Positions 26,358-35,147 of a DNA stretch of 64,000 bases are shown piece by piece (position 1 is the first letter of the stretch; every line of letters starts with the position of its first letter). Both the position numbers and the translations under genes were made by a program. The notes below the pieces were generated by a model that worked only from the letters and a program-made list of their open reading frames with translations, did no database searches and had not been told where the DNA came from. The DNA is taken from positions 248,001 through 312,000 of the forward strand of contig NZ_CP035280.1 in NCBI RefSeq assembly GCF_004103695.1, written 5' to 3'. This stretch comes from Clostridium sp. JN-9. Lineage in GTDB: Bacteria; Bacillota; Clostridia; Clostridiales; Clostridiaceae.

Positions 26358-27230
26358 CTTTTTAAATAATTTTGAAAACAGACCTTTTTTCGTATTATTA
26401 TGTAATTGGTTTTCTTCTTCTTCCTTTTCTTTTTGCGCCTTTTCTTCTTCTTTTTCATCATATCTTATTAAATCTTTTTGATCCCGGCACATTTCCTTAA
26501 TTTTTTGTTTTGCAGCTGCTGATGTTATTACTTTGCTGAACCATGAAAGAGCCTCATCACTTTTACCAATTCTTCTGTTTAATTCACCTATTAAGTACAT
26601 AACTGTATATTTATCCATACCATAAATAGGCATGTCCTCATTAAAGTAAGCATCATCAAAGCCTTCCTTAGCCTTTGTTAAAAAGAGTTTTTCATTATCG
26701 GCATCTTTTTTTATTCTGTACATCCATGCAATTTTTAAACATGTCATTGCTTTCATGCTGGATTTTGAATTAATTGCCCAATAATTAAGTAATGCTAATT
26801 TATATCTTTCAATGGCTATATCTACGTCATAGGTTTCAGGATAATCCTTGGAAACCCACCTTGAAGAAATTTTTTCTTTAACCTGATCGATTTGATGATA
26901 CTTAATTTTTTCAAAATCAGATTTTAAGGCTGAATATCCACATTCATTACAAACCCACACATCATAAAAATATGGGTTCACCAGATTGTATGATACATAA
27001 AAATCACTATACTTTTTACCAATTCTATAAGCGGAGCTCTTTAAAGCTTTTACCTTAAATTTGCTGCCGCACACAGGACATTCTACTTCTCTATTAAAAA
27101 GATAATCTTCTTCTGTTTTTTCTTTTTCTTCCTTTTTCTTTGGATCTTCCTGCTTTTTATTGTATAAATCAAGACCTTCAGCGTCTTCAAACCCTAAATC
27201 CTCCAGACCGGAAAAAATATCCTTGTTCAT
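26355..27230 (-). CDS. DUF2225 family protein
   Basis: A 291-residue protein of unknown function. A probable zinc ribbon has ECPVCGSKF near 50-58 and WVCNECGYSA near 92-101; the remaining half is helical with TPR-like spacing (IAERYKLALLNYWA-like, DEALSWFSKVI). The C-terminus is highly charged (EEKEKAQKEKEEEEN region), ending in Lys-rich sequence. I chose ATG 27230, seven bases after AGGTGA. It is single-gene, convergent with the reductase fusion and divergent from relQ. Confidence 0.85.
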   Translation of the reverse strand: MNKDIFSGLEDLGFEDAEGLDLYNKKQEDPKKKEEKEKTEEDYLFNREVECPVCGSKFKVKALKSSAYRIGKKYSDFYVSYNLVNPYFYDVWVCNECGYSALKSDFEKIKYHQIDQVKEKISSRWVSKDYPETYDVDIAIERYKLALLNYWAINSKSSMKAMTCLKIAWMYRIKKDADNEKLFLTKAKEGFDDAYFNEDMPIYGMDKYTVMYLIGELNRRIGKSDEALSWFSKVITSAAAKQKIKEMCRDQKDLIRYDEKEEEKAQKEKEEEENQLHNNTKKGLFSKLFKK

Positions 27231-27413
27231 GTACAATCACCTACTATATCATATTATTATCTCTTATAAATTTATTATAGCAAAAAAAATGTGAAAATGT
27301 ATTATTTATTTGTAGATATATATTATAATATAATCATAATATATATTCAAATAAACCAAAAAACACGACTTTAAATATATTTAAAATTAACGTTTAGTAA
27401 GGGATGAATAATA

Positions 27414-28202
27414 ATGGCAATTAAAGAATGGAAAACTTTTTTAATTCCCTACGCACAGGCAACAGAGGAATTAAAGGTTAAGTTCAGAAGCATAAGAACA
27501 GAATATAGAAGAAAAAACGAATATTCACCTATTGAATTTGTAACAGGAAGAGTCAAAGAAATTTCAAGTATGCTGGAGAAAGCAAATAAATTTAATATTC
27601 CTTTGGATAGAATTGAATATGAAATGGAGGACATATCCGGCATAAGAATAATGTGCCAGTTTGTAGATGATATTCAGAAAGTTGTGGAACTGGTAAGAAA
27701 TAGAAAAGACATGCAGATAATTTATGAAAAGGACTATATAACCAATTATAAACAAAGCGGTTACAGAAGCTATCACATTATAATAAGATATCCTATAAAT
27801 ATGGCGGAAGGACAGAAAAATATTTTAGCGGAATTGCAAATAAGAACACTAGCCATGAACTTTTGGGCCACTATAGAGCATTCATTAAATTATAAATACA
27901 AACAGCAAATACCGGAAAATATAAAATACAAGCTTAAGACTGCTGCTGATGCTGCTTTTCAGCTGGATAACCTAATGACGGAAATAAAAGATGAAATTAA
28001 AGATGCACAGAAGCTGTTTGAGGTTAAGTCAAGCATAATATCTGATATTATGAATAATATATTGTTTTTAGCATCTTTAGGGAAAATACAAGAGTCAAAC
28101 AGATATCAGACACAGCTTAATAAACTCATAGAGCAGGGGGAAGTATCTGAGTTAAATAATCTAAAAGAAGCTGCTAAAAAAACTTTGGATTTACATAAAT
28201 AG
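27414..28202 (+). CDS. relQ: Small alarmone synthetase (RelQ/SAS1 type)
   Basis: A 262-residue single-domain (p)ppGpp synthetase without hydrolase, TGS or ACT domains. The RelA/SpoT synthetase motifs are present: DISGIRIMCQFVDDI near 68-82, KDYITNYKQSGYRSYHIIIRYP near 103-124, and AELQIRTLAMNFWATIEHSLNYKY near 138-161. It transfers pyrophosphate from ATP to GDP or GTP during stress. The C-terminal helices fit oligomerisation as in RelQ. Start ATG lies after GGGATGA. Confidence 0.92.
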   Translation: MAIKEWKTFLIPYAQATEELKVKFRSIRTEYRRKNEYSPIEFVTGRVKEISSMLEKANKFNIPLDRIEYEMEDISGIRIMCQFVDDIQKVVELVRNRKDMQIIYEKDYITNYKQSGYRSYHIIIRYPINMAEGQKNILAELQIRTLAMNFWATIEHSLNYKYKQQIPENIKYKLKTAADAAFQLDNLMTEIKDEIKDAQKLFEVKSSIISDIMNNILFLASLGKIQESNRYQTQLNKLIEQGEVSELNNLKEAAKKTLDLHK

Positions 28203-28231
28203 GGATTAGGGGAAAACCCCTGATCCTTATT
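28198..28231. terminator. Bidirectional terminator between relQ and leuS
   Basis: AAATAGGGATTAGGGG and CCCCTGATCCTTATTT pair (with G-U pairs) around AAAA; the hairpin overlaps both stop codons. Confidence 0.75.
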
Positions 28232-30656
28232 TAATTACTATATTTACAAGCCTTCCCTTAATAACTATAACTTTTACTATATTCTTATTACCTATAAAAG
28301 TTTTAACATCCTGATTTTCAAGTGCTGCTTTTTTAATATCCTCTTCTGATAAATCAGAAGGTATATTTATTCTTGCTTTAATTTTACCATTAACCTGCAC
28401 AGCAATTTCTACCTCATCTTTTACAAGTGCCTTTTTATCATATTCAGGCCAGGATTCATTAAACACTGAATAAGGCATTCCCACGGACTGCCATTGTTCT
28501 TCAGCAAAATGAGGGGCAAATGGTGCAATTAATCTAATGAAATCTAAAATAGTTTCTCGTACAAGTGCAGTATTTTTTACTGGTTCATTTTCATATTTTG
28601 AAAGAGCATTAGTAAGTTCCATCATTCTTGCAATACAAGTATTGAACTGCATTTTTTCAGCATCTTCTGTAATAGACTTTATAGTATAGTTCCTTACAAA
28701 GTTTAAGTCCTTTTCTGCACTGCCAAAGGAATCCTTTGTGCTGGATGAATCAAAATTCTTTAAGCTGTCAAGCACTCTTTCTATTCTATCAATGAATTTT
28801 GATATTGATTTTATTCCATCGTCGCTCCAGGCACCGCCCATGGAATAATCGAAACCAAACATAAGATACATCCTGAAAACATCAGCACCATATTCATTTA
28901 TATATTCATCTGGTGATATTGTATTCCCTTTTGATTTACTCATTTTCTGACCATCAGGACCAAGTATTAATCCCTGGTGCCTTAATGATAAGAATGGTTC
29001 ATCAAAATTCAGATATCCCATATCTCTTAAAGCTTTTGTAATAAATCTGGCGTAAAGTAAATGCATACATGCATGCTCAGGGCCTCCCACATATTTATCA
29101 ACAGGAAGCATTTTATTAATAATTTCAGGGTCAAAGGCTTTGGCGCTGTTTTTATTATCAGGATATCTTAAATAATACCAGGATGAACATACAAAAGTAT
29201 CCAGGGTATCTGCTTCTCTGCGGGCAGGTCCTCCGCATTTAGGACAGGTGGTGTTCATAAATTCTTCACTTTTTGCCAGTGGTGATTTGCCATCAGGTGC
29301 AAATTCAACGTTATATGGCAGCTTAACAGGAAGCTGATCCTCTGGTACAGGAACTATGCCGCAATGATCACAGTAAACCACAGGTATTGGTGCGCCCCAA
29401 TATCTTTGCCTTGATACAAGCCAGTCCCTAAGTCTGTAATTTATTTTTTTAGCACCAAGTCCTAAGGATTCCAGTTTATTTATAATGGCATTTTTTGCAG
29501 CTTCACCGGATAAACCGTTATAATCAGAACTATTTGTCATAGGACCATATTCAGTGAATGGAAGTTCTCCGCCTTCTATAACTCTTATTATCGGTAAGTT
29601 ATACTTTTTTGCAAAAGCAAAATCCCTTTCATCATGTGCAGGCACAGCCATTACAGCTCCGGTACCATAGGTGCTTAATACATAATCACCAATCCAGATT
29701 GGAACTTTAGCTCCATTAATAGGATTTATGGCATAGCTTCCAGTGAATACACCTGTCTTTTCTTTTGAAATAGACTGCCTTTCTATATCAGATTGTTTTT
29801 TAGTGCTTTCTTTATATTCCTTTACTGCATCCTTATACTCATCAGTAGTAATTTTATCAACAAGTGGACTTTCAGGAGCCAGAACCACATAAGTAACACC
29901 AAAAAGTGTATCAGCTCTTGTTGTGAACACCTGAAATTCCAGGTCAGAACCAACTACTTTAAATGTAACTTCTGCACCTGTAGATTTTCCTATCCAATGT
30001 CTCTGCATAGCCTTTGTCTTTTCAGGCCAGTCTAATTCATCTAATTTTTGAAGAAGTTCTTCAGCATAATCTGTAATCTTTAGAAACCATTGAGTTAAAT
30101 CTCTTTTGGTAACTTCAGTACCGCATCTTTCACAGCAATTATCAACTACTTGTTCATTAGCTAAAACTGTATTGCAGCTAGGGCACCAATTTACAGGGGC
30201 CTTTTTTCTATAAGCCAATCCTTTTTCATAAAGTTTAAGAAAAACCCATTGAGTCCATTTATAGTATTCAGGCTTGCATGTAATAACTTCGTTGTCCCAA
30301 TTAAACATAGCCCCCATAGCTTTTAACTGTTTTTCCATAGTTTCAATATTTTTTAAGGTTGAATCCTTTGGATGAACCCCGGTTTTTATAGCATAGTTTT
30401 CTGCAGGTAATCCAAATGCATCAAATCCCATTGGCTGAAAAACATTATATCCCTGCATTCTTTTAAATCTAGCCCAGGAATCCACAGGCCCATAATTAAA
30501 CCAGTGACCTGCATGAAGTTTACTTCCTGATGGGTAGGAAAACATCTCCAGAACATATAATTTTTTATCCATTTTATTTTTATCAAATTTGTATAAATCA
30601 GTTTCTTCCCATCTTTTCTGCCACTTTTTATCTATGGCAGTTCCATACTTGCTCAT
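28227..30656 (-). CDS. leuS: Leucyl-tRNA synthetase
   Basis: Charges tRNA-Leu with leucine. The 809 residues show the class I signatures [17 protein letters not shown] (HIGH-like, early) and KMSKSKGN near 580, a CP1 editing domain with [17 protein letters not shown] and [15 protein letters not shown], and zinc-type CPSCN/CERCG cysteines. I chose ATG 30656 ([12 protein letters not shown]), preceded by GAGGAGAG; the frame stays open for 29 more codons into the T-box leader but without support. It is regulated by a T-box. Confidence 0.97.
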   Translation of the reverse strand: MSKYGTAIDKKWQKRWEETDLYKFDKNKMDKKLYVLEMFSYPSGSKLHAGHWFNYGPVDSWARFKRMQGYNVFQPMGFDAFGLPAENYAIKTGVHPKDSTLKNIETMEKQLKAMGAMFNWDNEVITCKPEYYKWTQWVFLKLYEKGLAYRKKAPVNWCPSCNTVLANEQVVDNCCERCGTEVTKRDLTQWFLKITDYAEELLQKLDELDWPEKTKAMQRHWIGKSTGAEVTFKVVGSDLEFQVFTTRADTLFGVTYVVLAPESPLVDKITTDEYKDAVKEYKESTKKQSDIERQSISKEKTGVFTGSYAINPINGAKVPIWIGDYVLSTYGTGAVMAVPAHDERDFAFAKKYNLPIIRVIEGGELPFTEYGPMTNSSDYNGLSGEAAKNAIINKLESLGLGAKKINYRLRDWLVSRQRYWGAPIPVVYCDHCGIVPVPEDQLPVKLPYNVEFAPDGKSPLAKSEEFMNTTCPKCGGPARREADTLDTFVCSSWYYLRYPDNKNSAKAFDPEIINKMLPVDKYVGGPEHACMHLLYARFITKALRDMGYLNFDEPFLSLRHQGLILGPDGQKMSKSKGNTISPDEYINEYGADVFRMYLMFGFDYSMGGAWSDDGIKSISKFIDRIERVLDSLKNFDSSSTKDSFGSAEKDLNFVRNYTIKSITEDAEKMQFNTCIARMMELTNALSKYENEPVKNTALVRETILDFIRLIAPFAPHFAEEQWQSVGMPYSVFNESWPEYDKKALVKDEVEIAVQVNGKIKARINIPSDLSEEDIKKAALENQDVKTFIGNKNIVKVIVIKGRLVNIVIK

Positions 30657-30679
30657 TATATCTCTCCTCATTATTTTAT

Positions 30680-30912
30680 TTTTTGTAAAATAAAAAGCCT
30701 CCATCTCTGTATAAGAGACGAAGACTACATTCCGCGGTACCACTCTAATTAAACCATAAAAGGTTTCACTTATAGACTTTATCGGATCAACCCGTATCTG
30801 TTTCAGCAGATAAGCTCACAGGCAAGTTCATAAATTTCAGGCACTGTTTTGCACCATACAACAGTTCTCTAAAGGATGAATAAATACTACTACTCCTGAT
30901 CAAAGCACAACA
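30680..30912 (-). promoter_or_regulatory. T-box leader of leuS (leucine specifier)
   Basis: The T-box sequence AGAGTGGTACCGCGG lies on the minus strand at 30732-30746. The terminator (CGTCTCT-TATAC-AGAGATG, then GGAGGCTTTTT) is at about 30690-30722. In Stem I the specifier region reads GAACTTG, giving codon CTT at 30824-30826, a Leu codon. Uncharged tRNA-Leu should stabilise the antiterminator and turn leuS on. Confidence 0.93.
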
Positions 30913-30940
30913 ATATTATATTTAATCAAATTTTATTTTT

Positions 30941-30969
30941 ATTTTATATTAATGTTGAATTATTGTCAA
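30941..30969 (-). promoter_or_regulatory. SigA-type promoter of the leuS T-box transcript
   Basis: On the minus strand TTGACA (30964-30969) and TAAAAT (30941-30946) are 17 bp apart, just upstream of Stem I. Confidence 0.65.
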
Positions 30970-30973
30970 GAAG

Positions 30974-31387
30974 TTAATCTTTTTCAATGTCATATGTCCA
31001 CTGATCTATACCACCAAGTGAATACACATTATTATATCCAAGCTGTTCCAATATTTCAGCAGCGTTTTCAGATCTTATTCCCCTTTGGCAGTAAACTATT
31101 ATCTTTGTGGATTTATTTATATTTTTATGTATAACCTCATCCTTTAATATCTGAAGGGGGATATTTATACTTTTAGGTATATGACCCTGTTTATACTCAC
31201 TGGGAGTTCTTACATCTATAATCAAAGCTTCTGAAGAAGGCGTATTTATCATATCCTTTACTTCAATGGCAGTAATTTTTTTATAGGCTTTAACACTTTC
31301 GTAGGGGAAAAATAAAGTAACAACTATTAATGAAACAGCAATTAAATAAAAGTAAAGTTTAAAATTATTAGAATTCTTGGAAAACAT
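30974..31387 (-). CDS. Membrane-anchored rhodanese-like protein
   Basis: A 137-residue protein with one N-terminal membrane segment (about 12-30) followed by a rhodanese domain. ALIIDVRTPSEYKQGHIPKSINIP near 56-79 and the active-site loop IVYCQRGIRS near 99-108 with its catalytic Cys are present. It probably handles sulfane sulfur outside or at the membrane. I prefer ATG 31387, preceded by GAGGTG, over a GTG three codons upstream. Confidence 0.88.
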   Translation of the reverse strand: MFSKNSNNFKLYFYLIAVSLIVVTLFFPYESVKAYKKITAIEVKDMINTPSSEALIIDVRTPSEYKQGHIPKSINIPLQILKDEVIHKNINKSTKIIVYCQRGIRSENAAEILEQLGYNNVYSLGGIDQWTYDIEKD

Positions 31388-31492
31388 ATATTGCACCTCA
31401 CTATAATTAAAGACTAAGTTACATTTATTACAAAATTTAACTTAGTCTTATTATGTGCTTAGCTGAAAAAAATATCCAAAAATCTAAAAAAT

Positions 31493-31521
31493 AAAAAGCT
31501 CTTGAAATTCAAGAGCTTTTT
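31493..31521 (-). terminator. Terminator after tRNA-Gln
   Basis: AAAAAGCTCTTG and CAAGAGCTTTTT pair around AAATT-like loop, giving a T run on the minus strand directly after the tRNA. Confidence 0.85.
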
Positions 31522-31595
31522 GGCTGCCCATGCTGGACTCGAACCAACAAATGCCTGTTCCAGAGACAGGTGCCTTACCATTTGGCTAATGGGCA
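31521..31595 (-). tRNA. tRNA-Gln (CUG)
   Basis: A 75-nt cloverleaf on the minus strand with acceptor TGCCCAT/ATGGGCA, discriminator G, encoded CCA and anticodon loop CTCTGGA (CTG). The leading U and discriminator G agree with bacterial tRNA-Gln. Confidence 0.95.
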
Positions 31596-31637
31596 TTAAC
31601 ATTACTACGACATTAACTATTATATCAAAGATAATAA

Positions 31638-32147
31638 TTATGTCAAGATTTTTTTGTATTTAGATAAATATGTTATAAAAATAGTTAAAGCATAATCATA
31701 TACCCAGAAACCAACTTCACATAAAATAATGAGAATATAAATGGGATATTTTAATTTTATGCTGCCAATAAAAAATGATTTAATGAGTAAACCACCAATA
31801 AAAAGTGATAAATTAAAAAAAAGAAATTTTATAATTATTTCAAAGGGAAGTTTTCTAATTCTTTCAATATAGTATTTACATATCCCATATACTCCGAAAA
31901 ATAGTACATAAGCTAAAACTGCAATGTTTAATCCACATATGAAAAGAGACAATAAAGCTGTAGCTGCGTAAACCATAATTGAAGTAAGAATGTTAGACGA
32001 TACTACTGCAATTGGAATTAAAGCAGAAGCAATAATCAAAATAAAAGTTTTATTAATGGGAAAAACATTACCCAAATATACGCATATAACGCCAATAGCA
32101 GTAAGAATACCTCCTTTGGCAATATTTGAAGAATTATTTTTAGCCAC
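31638..32147 (-). CDS. Small integral membrane protein, function unknown
   Basis: A 169-residue protein with about five hydrophobic segments and little else. The N-terminal AKGGILTAIGVICVYLGNVFP recalls the first helix of ECF S components and DUF2232-type proteins, but I cannot assign a family. Start GTG follows GGGGGTG at good spacing. It is alone on its strand between tRNA-Gln and a palindromic repeat. Confidence 0.6.
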   Translation of the reverse strand: MAKNNSSNIAKGGILTAIGVICVYLGNVFPINKTFILIIASALIPIAVVSSNILTSIMVYAATALLSLFICGLNIAVLAYVLFFGVYGICKYYIERIRKLPFEIIIKFLFFNLSLFIGGLLIKSFFIGSIKLKYPIYILIILCEVGFWVYDYALTIFITYLSKYKKILT

Positions 32148-32169
32148 TAACTTTCACCCCCAATTTCTA

Positions 32170-32282
32170 CAGTTAAAAGTTTAGAGTTTCGAGTTAACAA
32201 TTAATGTAAGTTTTGCTTTGGCAAAACAAATTAATAAAAATTTACTTATAACTTATAACTTATAACTCATAACTCTTAACTG
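32170..32282. repeat. Palindromic repeat element, copy A
   Basis: A 113-bp non-coding element with inverted ends (CAGTTAAAAGTT at the left, CTTAACTG at the right), a central hairpin GTTTTGC-TTT-GGCAAAAC at 32210-32227, and a right arm of tandem ACTTATA units. Copy B at 34923 has the same layout. Confidence 0.65.
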
Positions 32283-32284
32283 AA

Positions 32285-32884
32285 TCAGCATCCCGACATT
32301 CCATTGCAAAAGCAGTCAATGCAATACAGGGTTGCACATATATTGCAGATAGAATTATCCCTTTGTGTATTAAAAGGCTGCCTATAGGACTGATTTGCAT
32401 ACTGAATCTTGGAAAATGCCTCTCTATATTCCATATTAGAAGGATCCAGATTGCAGGCCGTGCTGATATTACTATAGGCTGCATCATACCATCCCTTCTG
32501 CATGTTTACTATACCCATTAAATAGTGCCATTGAGCATCTCGTGAATTAATACCATTCAATTTACGCTCAGCTGATGAAAAGTTTCTACTGTTTATATCC
32601 ATACGAATGGATTGATAGATTGAATAATTGTCTGTGGAATTATCTGCTGAAGAATAATTATCATAACTTGATGAAGAATTTCTATTTGAATTATCATTAG
32701 AATTTTTCATAAGATAATCATAGGCCTCATTTATTTCTATCATCTTCTCTTCTGCAAGATCCTTTAAGGGATTGTCACCATATTGATCTGGATGATATTT
32801 TTTTGCCAGCTCCCTGTAAGCTTTTTTAATTTCTTCTTTTGAAGCGTTCTCTTTAATTTCTAAAATTTCGTAGGGATTTCTCAT
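32285..32884 (-). CDS. DnaJ-domain protein with Cys-rich tail
   Basis: A 199-residue protein. Residues 1-62 are a J domain ([24 protein letters not shown] at 31-33), which stimulates Hsp70 ATPases. A Ser/Asn-rich linker follows, then a TPR-like region ([22 protein letters not shown]) and a tail with six Cys in the last 25 residues. The classical DnaJ zinc-finger and C-terminal domains are missing, so it is a specialised co-chaperone rather than DnaJ itself. It is 6 bp downstream of the DUF5685 gene, suggesting an operon. Confidence 0.85.
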   Translation of the reverse strand: MRNPYEILEIKENASKEEIKKAYRELAKKYHPDQYGDNPLKDLAEEKMIEINEAYDYLMKNSNDNSNRNSSSSYDNYSSADNSTDNYSIYQSIRMDINSRNFSSAERKLNGINSRDAQWHYLMGIVNMQKGWYDAAYSNISTACNLDPSNMEYREAFSKIQYANQSYRQPFNTQRDNSICNICATLYCIDCFCNGMSGC

Positions 32885-32890
32885 GGGTTT

Positions 32891-33742
32891 TCACTCCTTG
32901 TTTTTTACTTTATCCATTTTTTCAATTAACCCTAAATTTAAAATATTATATAAGAGTTCCTTGTTCTTTTTCAAAGGAATTTTTGTCAGCTGATCAGCGC
33001 ACTGCCTGCCGCAATTTGTTAATATAAAATCAATTCTTTTATCAATAGATTTTTTAAAAACCTCAAAAGGGCTGTGGTTTACGTTGTAGCATGAATTAAT
33101 GGCATTAAACCTATGGTTTTCCATATCCTTTTTTAAATCATCATATGCATCTATGATATAAATCCATTTTCCTAAGTTATATCCAAGTGTGTATAAATTT
33201 TCATTGAAGCCTTCCAAATAGGATGATAGTATTATACCAGTAATATGAGCAAAATTATGTGAAAGTTCATCTAAACTTTTTTCTGATGAATTTGATTCTG
33301 ACAGATATAATTTATCAAGATTATCCTTAATCTTAGTATTTATAAGATTATACTTATCCGGGAACTTATAAAATAATTTGTGAAGGACCTTACTGGATAA
33401 TCTGCTTTTTATGCTATTCTCATCATAAACATCATCTAGTAGTTTATAATAGGATAGACAGACATTACAAAATGCAGCATAATTCAAGGCATCTGAATTA
33501 ATAACAACAATTTTTTTCTTAAAAGGATGTATAAAACATTTATGACTTTTATACTCTATTTCTTTATCCTCTAAAGCATCAAGCAAAATAGCTAAAAATG
33601 TCATGTCATAATTTAAAGTAAGCCTGGGCAGGTTGCCGTAGTTTTCCTTGATACTTAAGCAGAGTCCGCAGTAATATGCTTTAAATTTTTCAAAATCCTT
33701 AATTTTAAGTTCCATTTTATAAGGAAAAACATATCCAAACAT
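32891..33742 (-). CDS. DUF5685 family protein
   Basis: A 283-residue soluble protein of unknown function, recognised by the N-terminal MFGYVFPYKMELKIKDFEKF, YYCGLCLSIKENYGNLPRLTLNYD near 28-51 and KCFIHPFKKK near 68. Several Cys (CGLC, the Cys before IHP, NVC) could bind metal. The helical second half has YIIDAYDDLKKDMENHRFN near 193-211, reminiscent of an Asp-rich prenyl-synthase-like helix bundle, which is only a suggestion. The adjacent J-domain gene implies a shared role. Confidence 0.75.
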   Translation of the reverse strand: MFGYVFPYKMELKIKDFEKFKAYYCGLCLSIKENYGNLPRLTLNYDMTFLAILLDALEDKEIEYKSHKCFIHPFKKKIVVINSDALNYAAFCNVCLSYYKLLDDVYDENSIKSRLSSKVLHKLFYKFPDKYNLINTKIKDNLDKLYLSESNSSEKSLDELSHNFAHITGIILSSYLEGFNENLYTLGYNLGKWIYIIDAYDDLKKDMENHRFNAINSCYNVNHSPFEVFKKSIDKRIDFILTNCGRQCADQLTKIPLKKNKELLYNILNLGLIEKMDKVKNKE

Positions 33743-33745
33743 AAT

Positions 33746-34284
33746 TTATAATCCTTTATTTTTCAGTATATCATAAATACTTAATGAAGTAGTATCTTTC
33801 ATAGCATATCCCAAAAGTTCAACTGTTTTTTTAAGTTCTTCTTCAGTTGGAGATTCTATTTCAATGTATGGAAATGGGCAGAAAGATTTTTCATTAATAT
33901 CTATTTCAATTAAAGTATTTTCATATTTGTAGCTTTCTCTGTATTTAGGTATGGTTTGAACAAGCTCTAAACCCAAAGCCTGAAATATTTTTTCCCCCTC
34001 ATCAGCATTTTTTATTTCTGTTTCATTTTCAGACATAATTTTAAATTCAGTGTTACTTAAAAGTTTTTTTGTGGTGATGTAATTTACTGTACTGTTTGTT
34101 TCTTAGTAAATCTTTCACAATCCTTATTCTGGCATAACCATGGTTATTAATAAGTCTTCTATCTGGAAATCAAATATCTTTTTATCTGGTTTTCACTTTT
34201 TACAACTTTTGCATGTAACCTCCTCTAGTTTTTTCTTAATTCAGAGATGTTTATATTAAGTATCTTAACTTCAATTTCCTTCAA
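33746..34284 (-). pseudogene. CYTH-domain protein gene, frameshifted
   Basis: A full-length CYTH (class IV adenylate cyclase/thiamine triphosphatase type) gene in several frames. The N-terminus begins at TTG 34284 after GGAGG with KEIEVKILNINISELRKK, carrying the family ExExK motif. A second frame gives PDRRLINNHGYARIRIVKDL. The last 96 codons (from 34036) give TEFKIMSENETE, KYENTLIEIDINEK and YIEIESPTEEEL. At least three single-base shifts are needed, one in the T6 run at 34229-34234. The span of about 180 codons equals an intact CYTH protein. It may be decay or sequence error; the 3' open frame alone should not be called a gene. Confidence 0.75.
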
Positions 34285-34437
34285 ATTTATGCCTCCTATA
34301 GAAACACTTGTTATATAATTTGCTTGACACAATAATGTTTTACTAAAAAGTATATATTATAAAAAATATAAACATTGGATTATTTCATGAAATTATATCA
34401 TAAAATATATATAAAAGCTTTTTAATATGGGTGATGA

Positions 34438-34929
34438 ATGGATAATTTTTATGAACAATTAGTGACTACTTCGAAACAATAAAGTATAAGACTGCAGTAT
34501 TGCTTCTATAGTATTGTGCATTATGGGAATACTTTCAGAGTAGTTGGACAATTAATACCAGGTCTTATTATTTTAGCTTTGGCGGCTTTATTATATTATA
34601 AAAAAAATATTTTATGTTGAATATGAATATACCTTTACTAATGGAGATGTAGACATTGATAAAATACTAGAAAAAAAGAAAAGGTCAAAGATAATAATTT
34701 CAGCATAAAAGACTGCGAATTATTGGCTCCAAGAAATAGTGATTACATTAAAGATTTTTCAAATAAGCCGCAAAAAATGTTAAACCTATATCCTGAAACT
34801 TATAAAGGAACAATCTATACAGCTATGATTACAGGAGGCGCAAATAGACTTCAACTAAACTTTGCTCCTGACAATGAATTTTTACAACTCAGTTTCAAAT
34901 ATAATCCGAGAGGAACTAAAATCAGTTGA
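34438..34929 (+). pseudogene. DUF6106-like membrane protein gene, frameshifted
   Basis: Peptides in order across all three frames rebuild one protein: MDNFYEQLVTTS, TIKYKTAVLLL, SIVLCIMGILS or VHYGNTFRVVGQ, LIPGLIILALAALLYY, YVEYEYTFTNGDVDIDKILEKKKR, and from about 34690 SIKDCELLAPRNSDYIKDF to the end. The layout (two hydrophobic stretches, then VEYEY..NGDxDIDKI) fits the clostridial DUF6106 family. At least four shifts separate the pieces. The 68-codon open frame at 34723 is only the tail. Whether this is decay or sequencing error is discussed in the findings. Confidence 0.7.
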
Positions 34930-35108
34930 AAGTTGAAAGTTAAAAGTTAAGAGTCAGTTAGGAACTAAAAACTAAGAAGTAAGAAGTAAGAAGTAGAAGT
35001 AAGAAGTAAAGTAAAGATATTTTTCGCGGAGCTGAAAAATTAAATTTAAAGTTTTGCCATTGGCAAAACTACATTAACTTAAAACTTAAAACTTAAAACT
35101 TTTAACTG
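34923..35108. repeat. Palindromic repeat element, copy B
   Basis: A 186-bp element with ends CAGTTGAAAGTT and AACTTTTAACTG, tandem AAGTAAG/AAGTTAA units on the left, a central hairpin GTTTTGCC-ATT-GGCAAAAC at 35051-35069 and tandem ACTTAAA units on the right. Same layout as copy A at 32170. It overlaps the last codons of the DUF6106-like gene. Confidence 0.65.
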
Positions 35109-35111
35109 AAA

Positions 35112-35147
35112 TAAAGGGCTGCTCCAAATTTGAAGCAGCCCTTTTAT
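35112..35147 (-). terminator. Terminator after the aldolase gene
   Basis: AAGGGCTGCT and AGCAGCCCTT pair around CCAAATTTGA; on the minus strand T-rich sequence follows. Confidence 0.85.

Noticed and set aside
26243-26461. A Lys-rich reading frame on the minus strand
   Set aside because: It is a shadow of the charged C-terminus of the DUF2225 gene and the end of the reductase fusion.
33746-34036. A 96-residue stand-alone protein
   Set aside because: CYTH-specific N-terminal and middle segments are present just upstream in other frames, so it is the 3' part of a broken gene.
34723-34929. A 68-codon open frame that could be called a small gene
   Set aside because: It is the last part of the frameshifted DUF6106-like gene; earlier parts of the same protein lie in the other frames immediately upstream.
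32170-35108. Short tandem repeats as a CRISPR array
   Set aside because: Units are 7-19 bp, contiguous and without unique spacers, and no cas genes are present.
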